Source: Acidovorax soli (GTDB lineage: Bacteria; Pseudomonadota; Gammaproteobacteria; Burkholderiales; Burkholderiaceae_C). Taken from it: 64,000 bases of DNA. The stretch is from assembly GCF_014207955.1 (NCBI RefSeq), contig NZ_JACHLK010000011.1, forward strand, positions 162,849 through 226,848. Reading direction: 5' to 3'. Below, piece after piece: positions 51,296-59,500 of the stretch. A program made the translations under genes and the position numbers. The notes below the pieces were generated by a model. It had not been told where the DNA came from, did not search any database, and was given only the letters and a program-made list of their open reading frames with translations. Each line of letters starts with the position of its first letter. Positions within the stretch are counted from its first letter, which is position 1.

Positions 51296-52112
51296 GGACC
51301 GACTCCACACGCACGCCCCAGCGCGAAACGCGACCGGACACCACCAGGATATCCCCCACACGGGGCACTGCACCGACAGTGGCGGTGTGCACGCAGACGC
51401 GGGCCACGGCGCCGCGAAGCTCCACGCTGGCATGCTGCTGGCAGCGGCTGGAGCGGCGCGGTGCATCCACCGACACGACGCGCACCTCCATGCGCGAGGC
51501 CGTGCCCGACAGGCCGCCCAGGTAGGCGGCCCAGCCCCAGGGCGCAGCGCCAACAGCAGCCGCCGCCAGCAACGCGGCAAAGGGGAAGACGACCATTCGC
51601 CGCACGAACCAGGTGGGCATGTCCTCATACACGCGTGGCGCCCAGACCTCTGCCCGGCACAGCACCCAGTACCACGCAGGTATCGCCGCCAGCACCACCC
51701 ACGGGGTTGCCGCGCGCAATGCAGCATTGCCGGTGGCCAGGAATTCGCCGCCCCGCGACATCTCGAACCAGGCGCCCCCAAAGATGAAGACTAGCACGGC
51801 CACCAGGGGCACGGCAAAGCGGTAGGGCAGCCGCAGAGGCCTTGCAGCCGGCCTGGCCAGGCTCTTTTGGTGAAAGCGCTGCTGGAACTTGCGCACCAGG
51901 TCGCGGCGCTCCGTATCCATCTGCCGTTGCACCTCGGTACGCACCCGCGCCTGCGCACGCTGGTGGGCGGCAGCGAGTTCTTCTCGGCTTCTGCGGCGGG
52001 CAGGCGGCTGTTTCTCCTGCTCTGTGGTGCGATGGGGCGCGGCTCCCGCCGTGTTGGGGCCTGCCGCTGTCAACGGTTGCGCCAGGGCCCTGGGGCTGCT
52101 GTGGTCTCTCAT
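51285..52112 (-). CDS. Tandem membrane protein paralog 1 (unknown family)
   Basis: A 275-residue member, first of the operon. A basic, Arg/Gln-rich N-terminus (AHQRAQARVRTEVQRQMDTE) precedes four membrane helices with PWGWAAYLGG. The C-terminal domain has SRCQQHASVELRGAVARVCV and ends GRVSRWGVRVESVHAK. Divergent from the dienelactone hydrolase gene over about 220 bp. Family and role unknown. Confidence 0.72.
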   Translation of the reverse strand: MRDHSSPRALAQPLTAAGPNTAGAAPHRTTEQEKQPPARRRSREELAAAHQRAQARVRTEVQRQMDTERRDLVRKFQQRFHQKSLARPAARPLRLPYRFAVPLVAVLVFIFGGAWFEMSRGGEFLATGNAALRAATPWVVLAAIPAWYWVLCRAEVWAPRVYEDMPTWFVRRMVVFPFAALLAAAAVGAAPWGWAAYLGGLSGTASRMEVRVVSVDAPRRSSRCQQHASVELRGAVARVCVHTATVGAVPRVGDILVVSGRVSRWGVRVESVHAK

Positions 52113-52334
52113 GTTGTCGTCTTTGTTATGGCTCGAAAACTCCCTCGCAGCCATCCTAAGCGCAGCCCCTGAATCGGCCCATTTCGCGTTTGCCATGCAA
52201 TTTGTGGGTGCTTTGGGCTGCCCCCCAAGGCACCACACCATGGCACCAAAGAGCCTGCAGCATTCCTGGATGTCACGTACCATGGCACGCCCTGCCGCAA
52301 CTGTTTGTTTTGACCGAAAAGGAGCTGGACCACC

Positions 52335-53177
52335 ATGTGCGATTCAAATGACCATGACGATCTCCACAAGTACACCCGCCGCGACTTCGCTGCGTGGGCG
52401 GCATCGGCCGGCCTGCTGACCACCCTGCCCGCGGTGGCCAATGCAGCTGCAGTGGCCGAGCGCGACGTGACCATCACCACGCCGGACGGAACCTGCGATG
52501 CCTACTTTGTCGCCCCCACATCGGGCTCTGCCCCCGGTGTGCTGGTCTGGCCCGACGTGTTCGGCCTGCGCCCTGCCTTCCGCCAGATGGGCAAGCGCCT
52601 GGCCGAGTCGGGCTACAGCGTGCTGGTCGTCAACCCGTTCTACCGACAGAAGAAGGCGCCCACCGCGCCCCAGGGCGGCCAGACGCCGATTGCCGAAGTG
52701 CTGCCCCTGATGCAGGCCCTGACGCCAGCCATGCACCTGAGCGACGGCAAGACCTTCGTGGCCTGGCTCGACGCCCAGGCCGAGGTGGACAAGGCGCGCA
52801 AGATCGGCACCACCGGCTACTGCATGGGCGGGCCGATTGCGGTGCGCACGGCCCTGGTGGCGGCGGGCCGTGTGGGTGCGGTGGCCAGCTTCCATGGCGC
52901 TGCCATGGTGACGCCAGCGCCAGAGAGCCCCCACCGCCTGGTGGCACAGACCAAGGCGCAGTACCTGATTGCGATTGCCGAGAACGACGACACCAAGGAC
53001 CCCGAGGCCAAGACCAGCCTGCGCACCGCATTCGAAGGCGCCAAGCTGCAGGCCGAAGTCGAGGTCTACCCGGCAGCACACGGCTGGTGCCCGCCCGACA
53101 CCCGCGTTTACGACGCCGCCCAGGCCGACCGCGCCTGGGCACGCCTCTTGGCCACCTTCAACAAGGCCTTGGTCTGA
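52335..53177 (+). CDS. Tat-exported dienelactone hydrolase family protein
   Basis: A 280-residue protein. The twin-arginine motif TRRDFAAWAASAGLL and cleavage after ANAA precede the hydrolase: VLVWPDVFGLRPAF, GTTGYCMGGPIAV (nucleophile Cys within GYCMGG), then AENDD and AAHGWCPPD (His). Dienelactone hydrolases open chlorinated lactones; exported homologues have unclear substrates. AAAAGGAGC lies upstream of the ATG. Confidence 0.88.
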   Translation: MCDSNDHDDLHKYTRRDFAAWAASAGLLTTLPAVANAAAVAERDVTITTPDGTCDAYFVAPTSGSAPGVLVWPDVFGLRPAFRQMGKRLAESGYSVLVVNPFYRQKKAPTAPQGGQTPIAEVLPLMQALTPAMHLSDGKTFVAWLDAQAEVDKARKIGTTGYCMGGPIAVRTALVAAGRVGAVASFHGAAMVTPAPESPHRLVAQTKAQYLIAIAENDDTKDPEAKTSLRTAFEGAKLQAEVEVYPAAHGWCPPDTRVYDAAQADRAWARLLATFNKALV

Positions 53178-53261
53178 TACCGGCCTGAATGCATGCACTC
53201 CGGGCGCCGCGGCGTCCGGGGTGCATATGCTTGCCGGCTGCCGCAGGGCGAGCCTGCGGAC

Positions 53262-54010
53262 TCACCCCCGCCCGCGAAACGAGCGCATCAGCATCCAGAT
53301 GCACACGGCCATGCCGACCAGCGGGATCGCCGCCACCGCGGCCACCAGGGCGCGCGCGGCCGGGGCCCATTCGAAATCGAGCCCCGCCCCTTGGCCTCGG
53401 CCGGAAAGCGCTCGTAAAAAGCCTCGGCGTCCTCCCGCGTGGCCCGGTCGTGCGCGCCCATCATCTGCAGCGCGGCGGCCAGCTCGAAGTGGCGGCGCCG
53501 GTCCAGCGTGCCGAAGCGCAGCGCCCGGCCCAGCGCATACAGGGCGTGCGGGTTGCCGCGCACGGCATGGCGGCGGTATTCGGCCCAGGCCGTGTCCAGG
53601 TCGCCGGCCTTGCGCGCGGCCTCGGCGTGGCGGACCTGCAGGTCGGGCTCCTCGGGCGTGTCGCCATTGCCCAGGTAGTGCACGCCGCTTTGCGGGTCGT
53701 ACAGGTTCAGGCCCAGCCGGGTGGCCTGATCCCAGGCCAGGTTGAAGGCCGCGTCCCAATGCTCCGTGCGGGTGTTGATGCCAAAGCCCAGCGTGGCGTC
53801 GTCGGTGACACCGTCCTCGCTGCCATCGAGCCACACGTCCATTGCTTCTGGGTAGCGCTCCTGCAGCACCCGCCCCCACTCCAGGAACTTGGGGTTCTGC
53901 CCTGGTGGCGGGCTGTCCGAAACGCGCTCGAACTGCTCGTCGGCCTCCTTCTTGGTGGTCGGCCAGGGCCAGTCAACTGGCTTTTCCCACAGTTGAAGCG
54001 TGTAACTCAT
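53262..54010 (-). pseudogene. Frameshifted protein with C-terminal membrane anchor
   Basis: The frame from 54010 (MSYTLQLWEKPVDWPWPTTK) is coherent through HFELAAALQMMGAHDRATRE and EAFYERFPAEAK, then turns into Arg/Pro-rich nonsense. The adjacent frame from that point reads LDFEWAPAARALVAAVAAIP and a membrane helix ending MLMRSFRGRG before a stop at 53262. One missing G in the GGGGCGGGG tract near 53381-53390 explains the break. Either a sequencing error or a true mutation. Family not recognised; the body has Sel1/TPR-like helices (HALYALGRALRFG). Confidence 0.7.
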
Positions 54011-54167
54011 GCTCGGTACCCTCCCAGGCGTGGCATCGTTGGTATTGGAGAGGGATTCTAGGGTGGCTGCACCGCATTTCGTTACATGGGGCCTGTGACC
54101 GCAGCCACATGTGCCAAGCCCCTGCGTTCCTAGAATTGCCCGACAACATTCCGAGAGGTTGAGGACC

Positions 54168-55922
54168 ATGGACGACAGACACACCCCGGTGCGTGCACCG
54201 CGGCTGGTGCGCAGGGCATTGGCCATTGCGGCGCTCGCCATCCCCGCGGCCTTTGCGCCGTCAGCGGCCAGTGCCACCACCGTGAGCATGGGCACCACCC
54301 ACGGCTGCTCGGTGGCCGACACCAGCCAAGCCACCTGCTGGGGCAGCCTGCCGGTGCAGGGCCAGGAGACCTATACGCTCAAGGACATCCGGGTGGGCCT
54401 CGATTTCAGCTGTGCGCAGCTATCCAGCGGCGTGCGCTGCTGGGGCAACAATGATGTGGGGCAACTGGGCGCGGCCACGGTCGAGCCCAAGGGCCAGTGG
54501 GTAGAGGGTGTCTACAACCCCAACCAGATCACACTGGGCGCACGGCACGCCTGTGCTGTCGACTGGGGGAGGCTTGTCTGCTGGGGCGATGCCAGCCAGG
54601 GGCAGCTCGGCGAGCCCGTCCGATCAGCCGTGGCAAAACCCACGCCGATCCCGGGCATACCCAACGCCAAGCATGCCGCAGCCGGCAAAAGCGCGACCTG
54701 CGCGGTGCAGGACGATGGGCGCGTGCTGTGCGTGGGCACCGGCAGCGGCCTGGCGGGCGCTGCCGATGCACCGGCCACGCCACGTGCCGTACCGGGTATC
54801 AGCGATGCCGTGGAAGTGGCCCTCTTCGACGGCCACGCCTGCGTGCTGCGCAAGGAGGGCAAAGTATCGTGCTGGGGCGGCAACCGCTTTGGCGAACTGG
54901 GCGTGCCCGCCGGCAATGGCGCACAGACCACCCCGATCGAAGTGACGAGCCTGGGCGCTGCGGCCAAGGCTGTCACCGTCGGCAACGGCTTTACCTGTGC
55001 GTTGTTGGTGAACGGCACCGTGAAATGCTGGGGCAACAACACCAACGGCCAGTTGGGCACCGCCCTGGGTGGTGCCGCCACCGGCCTGGTCACCGGCATC
55101 ACGGATGCCACGGCCATCAGTGCCGGGCAGACGGCCGCATGCGCGGCACTGCAAGGCGGCTATGTGCAGTGCTGGGGCGAAGGCGCGGGCTGGAGCAGCG
55201 AGATCTGCCGCGTGCTGGGCGGCATCTACCCACAGCACCCTGTCTCGTGGGGGCCCGTCGCTGACATCACTGTCTGCCGCCCGCAGGGCTCTGCCGCGCC
55301 CATGGCGGTCAAGGGCCTGGGGCCGGCCAACGATGCGGCCCAGGTGCTGGACTGGGCAGAAAAGGCCCTGCCCGCCACCTTCCCCGCACAGGGCACAGGC
55401 GCGCCGGGCCTGGGCGACGGCAGCTCCTACTACCTGCGCGCCTACCCCGGCGGCCACACGCTGGCCGTCAATGCCCATGGCACGCCGCACCTGCTGTACA
55501 TGGGACCGCTGGGCAACGGCCAGTTGCTCGACCTGGGGCCGCTCAGCCGCTGGCTGACCGAGGCCACCCAGGACGAAGGGGCCCGCAGCGGCCTGCAGTT
55601 GCAAGCGACGCCCTGGGTCGATTTCATGCCCACAATCTTCGGTGGGCCCTGCCAGAACCTGCTGGTGCGCTACGCCATCAGCGGCCCGGCGGGCAGCGTG
55701 CCAGAAGGCTTGCTCACCACTTCGGTACGGCTGGAGGTCGATGGCCGGTCCGTGGAAATCCCCATCCGCGACCGCTATGTCGATGGTGTGCTGCAAGGTA
55801 CCGCCCAGGGCTGCCCCATCGCCAACCTTGCGGGGCAGACGGTGGATGTGACCGTGTTCTACACCCAGGGCAAGCGCAAGGGCCTGCTGCGCACCCGCGC
55901 CAAGGTGGGTGCGACGGCATGA
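54168..55922 (+). CDS. Secreted RCC1-repeat protein, paralog 2
   Basis: A 584-residue protein. After a signal peptide (RRALAIAALAIPAAFAPSAA, cleaved after ASA), RCC1 blades with the CxxxxxGxVxCWG pattern run to about residue 340 (FTCALLVNGTVKCWGN, GELGVPAGNG). The C-terminal domain (LDWAEKALPATFPA, TLAVNAHGTPHLLYMGP, LVRYAISGPAG) matches that of the protein at 47578 in order and in key residues. Together they bracket the three membrane paralogs. Start 54168 is preceded by GAGGTTGAGG. Confidence 0.85.
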   Translation: MDDRHTPVRAPRLVRRALAIAALAIPAAFAPSAASATTVSMGTTHGCSVADTSQATCWGSLPVQGQETYTLKDIRVGLDFSCAQLSSGVRCWGNNDVGQLGAATVEPKGQWVEGVYNPNQITLGARHACAVDWGRLVCWGDASQGQLGEPVRSAVAKPTPIPGIPNAKHAAAGKSATCAVQDDGRVLCVGTGSGLAGAADAPATPRAVPGISDAVEVALFDGHACVLRKEGKVSCWGGNRFGELGVPAGNGAQTTPIEVTSLGAAAKAVTVGNGFTCALLVNGTVKCWGNNTNGQLGTALGGAATGLVTGITDATAISAGQTAACAALQGGYVQCWGEGAGWSSEICRVLGGIYPQHPVSWGPVADITVCRPQGSAAPMAVKGLGPANDAAQVLDWAEKALPATFPAQGTGAPGLGDGSSYYLRAYPGGHTLAVNAHGTPHLLYMGPLGNGQLLDLGPLSRWLTEATQDEGARSGLQLQATPWVDFMPTIFGGPCQNLLVRYAISGPAGSVPEGLLTTSVRLEVDGRSVEIPIRDRYVDGVLQGTAQGCPIANLAGQTVDVTVFYTQGKRKGLLRTRAKVGATA

Positions 55923-55974
55923 TGCATGCCCCCAACCCCGCCTTGTCAATTGATTGGAGGATCCACCCCGGCCC

Positions 55975-56290
55975 TTAGAAACTCGCCCGCAGCGTCAACA
56001 TCACACTGCGCGGCAGCCCGTAGCAGTTGCTGCGCGTGGCGGTACCCGCGCGCTCCCAGTACACGCGGTCGAACAGGTTGTCGATGTTCAGCGCCAGCTT
56101 GAGCTGGGGCCTGATCGGGTAGACCGCATACAGCGACCACACGCTGTAGCCGCCTGCCGGCCCGCCTGGACGCAGCGCACCGTGCCCAGCGCGTCGTAGA
56201 CATCGCTGACCGCGCGCACGCCCGCGCCCAGCTCGGCCCGCCGTACACTGCCGGCGCCGGGCAAAGCGCCCATGCAGTCTTTCAGGGCGA
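55975..56290 (-). pseudogene. Decayed C-terminus of a TonB-dependent receptor
   Basis: The frame ending at 55975 reads YSVWSLYAVYPIRPQLKLAL then NIDNLFDRVYWERAGT and the terminal LTLRASF, a typical last beta-strand region of a TonB-dependent siderophore receptor. Immediately upstream, a different frame continues the barrel (RAELGAGVRAVSDVYDALG), so a frameshift lies near 56165. The rest of the gene (about 2 kb) is missing. The remaining part of this 627-bp stretch up to 56549 has only the palindrome described at 56440. Confidence 0.8.
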
Positions 56291-56439
56291 ACATCCGGGC
56301 CCGGTAACCAGGTAGCGGTTTTGGGGCGGTAGTTCCCTGACCGGCGTTCGGCCTGGGTCAGCACACCAGGTGGGCATGTCTGGGCGTGACCAACGCCTGC
56401 CAGAAAAGCAGCCCATGGCAGGGCCCAAAGGCATGCCCT

Positions 56440-56449
56440 GCATATATGC
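56440..56449. promoter_or_regulatory. GCATATATGC palindrome upstream of the giant gene
   Basis: A 10-bp palindrome 100 bp before the ATG at 56550. Same core as the sites at 14746-14757 and 18073-18084, each upstream of a gene of the phage-derived group. Confidence 0.45.
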
Positions 56450-56549
56450 CGCAGCTGTGCACGCCCCCCGTGCGCGCGACACAGTGGCAGGCCCCAAGAA
56501 CCTGTTCACGACAGGTTCCAAACCACGGTCGCCGCGCGGAGCCCTTTCC

Positions 56550-59500
56550 ATGAACCTGTACCAACTGGCCTCGCAAGAAGAGGCCTGGGGGGCTTACGCC
56601 CCCAATGACGACCTCTCGCCCTGGACCGCCTGGCCTGCGGACCCACCCGCCCCCATGCCACCCGGCCCAGTACCTCTTGACGCAGCCCTGGATGCCGCCG
56701 CGCGCGAATACGGGGTGAATGCCGATGTGCTGCGCGCACTGGGCCCTGGCAGCTCGGTCGACTCTATCTTCGACACCGCGGCCTCGCTGCGCTCGCGCCT
56801 GGAAGCCTTTGGCGGCGACTACGCCCAGGCCCTGGCCTCGTATCGCCAGGCAGAAGGAGGCCAGGGAGGCAATATTGCCTTGGCGCCACCAGCCGCCGCC
56901 CTCTCTCCCCCACCCCTGGCCGATGCGCAGATGCCCGCCCCGGGGCCTGCACCAGCGCGCGAACACTCGGCACGGCCTGCAGGGGCGGCGCCAAGGCCCA
57001 GGCCACCACGGGCCCAGGCTGGCACGCCCGCACCGGGGGCGCCGCCATTGCAAGCGGCAAGGCAAGGCCCCAAGGCCGCGCCACAAGCCGATGGCTCGTC
57101 TCCCGCCGCGCCGGACGGCAGGCTGGGCGCTGCCGACGACCCGCGCAGCGGACTGTACCGCCAGGCCCCAGCCCCCCAAACGGCTTTCATGGACGAGGTG
57201 AAGAACCAACTGGCATCGGGCGCAAAGACCCTGGCCCGGATGCTGCCGGGCACCGGCGCTGCCGCACACTGGGTGGCCAGCCAGTCCGAACCTGCTGCCG
57301 GTCAGGCCGCGCCACCCAGCGCAGGTAGCGTCTTTGAGCGCACGGCGCTGCCGGCGCCAGACCTGCCCTCCCGCGATTTGCCGCTGCGGCCCGAGACACG
57401 CAAGGCCGCCAACAACGCCTGGGACGCCGCCAGCCCGCAGGACCGCCAGCGCATGCAAGCCTTGCCCGGATGGCAGGGCCAGCTCGCACGCGAAAGGGCC
57501 GCGCAATTCGCGCAGGCGGACAAGGGCCTCTTGGCGGAATCGCCGACGGCGGCCCTGTTCGATACCCGTGTGGAAGGGCGCACCAGGGCGCTGATCGCCA
57601 AGGGCGAGCACCCCGACTTCGCCCGCCGCGCAGCCCGCGAAGGCGCCGCCGCTGGCGTCGCGCCGGGGCAGGAGGTAAAGGCACTGGGGTCCACGGTGCA
57701 GCAGGCCCCCCGACACGCCGCCAAGGTCCCGGTGCCCGCAATGACCCCCCTGTCGGTGGCGCAAGACGCGCTGTCAGGGGCCTTGCAGATAGGCACCACC
57801 GCCGCGAAAGGGGGCGCCGACATCGTGCGTATGGCCACCGGCGATGCTGTGGGCAAGGATTTTTCCGACTCGATGGCTGCCCGGGCGCAGATCATCAAGG
57901 ACATGGTGGGCAGCGACCGCGCCAAGGCACAGGAGCACAACTTCCAGGTCGACTGGGCCGACCCGAACGTCAGCGCCATGGAGATGCTTGCACGCAACAA
58001 GGGCGCGGTGTCCGACAAGCTGCTGCCCTCGGCGGGCAGCATGCTGCTGCCTGCCGGCGTCGCAACCGGCGCGGGCAAAGCAGCAACACTGGGCAGGACA
58101 GCCCTGGCGCTGGACAGGACCGCCCTGGCCGCCCGCGTGGCATCGGCGCAAACGGCCGCAGGCATCGGTGCCACGGCCGCGCAGAACGCCGCCGACGTGT
58201 TCACCGGCCTGCTGGACAAGGGGCATTCGCCAGAAGAGGCCTACACCGCCGCAGGTATCAGCGTGCCCTTCAGCATCATCGCTGGCAAGCTCACCGGCGG
58301 CGGCGCCGAGACCGCGCTGGCGCGCCAGGCCATGCGCCAGGGAACCGACAAGGCCGCCAAAGGCGACCTCGCCAGCGGCGCCGCTGGTGCGTTGAAGGCA
58401 GGCTTGCGCGACGGCACGCAGGAGGTGATCGAAGACTCCGGCCAGATGATCGGCGAAGCCATCGCCACGGACGTGGCCCCCACGGCCAACGAAGCCGCCA
58501 AACGCGGACTGCTCGCATTCACCATGGGCACCGCCATGGGCGGCGGCACACACGCCGCTGGCGCCACGCACACACCGCGCGTACAGAACCAACCCACCCC
58601 CCCCCAAGTGCCCAGCCAGCAGGACGCGGCCGCCAACAAGACGGGACCGACGACCGAAGGCACCGCGCCAGCAGCAGAGTTCGCGCGCAGCGCAGGCACC
58701 GGCTCCGGCACAGGCAACGCCGCCCCGGCAGCCGGGCAAGCGTCTGCGCCGGACATGGCCGCGGGCCCCACCGGCGAGCCCGCGCCCGGCGCAACCACCT
58801 GGTCCGACGTGGCCGCCGCCGCCAAAAGGGCCCGCGCCGAGGCCGAGATACTGCGCCAGGCCGCAGCCCTGCCCGAGCAGAATGCCGCAGCCAGCACACC
58901 AGACACCACCAGCCGCAACACCCCATCGGCCACGCCTGCGATGGCGACCACGGCCACGGCCGCAGCGACGAATACCGATATCGGCATCGGCAGCACCAGC
59001 CACCCATGGCAAAGAGTCGACACCCCGCCACAAGAGCAGGCCAGCAGCGATGCGGACCAGGCGGGCACCTCCACCCAAGCAACCGCCCCAGACACAGCGC
59101 CAGCCACCACACAGCACGGCACTGCCCGCCACACCGCAGCGTCCCAGGTCCAGCCCCCGACCACCGCCCCCATAGACGCACAGGTCCAGGCATTGGACTC
59201 CGGCATGCTCGTCGTCGGCGGCGACCAGGCCACCATCCTCGCGCACCTGCAGGCTGGCGGCATACGCGGTGCCGAACCATTCGCGGGCGTGACCCTGGTG
59301 CCCGTGGACCAGGCGGCACTGGCACAGCAGGTGCTCAGCCGCCCACTCGCTGCACCGGCCGGCAAGCGGGCGGATCGGGGGTCTCAGCGCGCATCGGCAA
59401 CGGCCACCTTGACCTGGAGCGGAACTGAAGCACAGCTCGCGCCAGCTGCCACCCAAGCGCCAACGGCTGGTGGCTCCACAGCCGACCCCAACGCAGTGGG

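Noticed and set aside
56282..56551. An 89-codon minus-strand frame before the giant gene
   Set aside because: No ribosome site or recognisable motif; it overlaps the receptor remnant and the leader of the giant gene.
57470..59428. A 652-codon open frame on the plus strand, and 837-codon and other long frames on the minus strand, in the same place as the giant gene
   Set aside because: They are Arg/His/Pro-rich shadows caused by high GC. The frame from 56550 has coherent domains and stays open to the window end.
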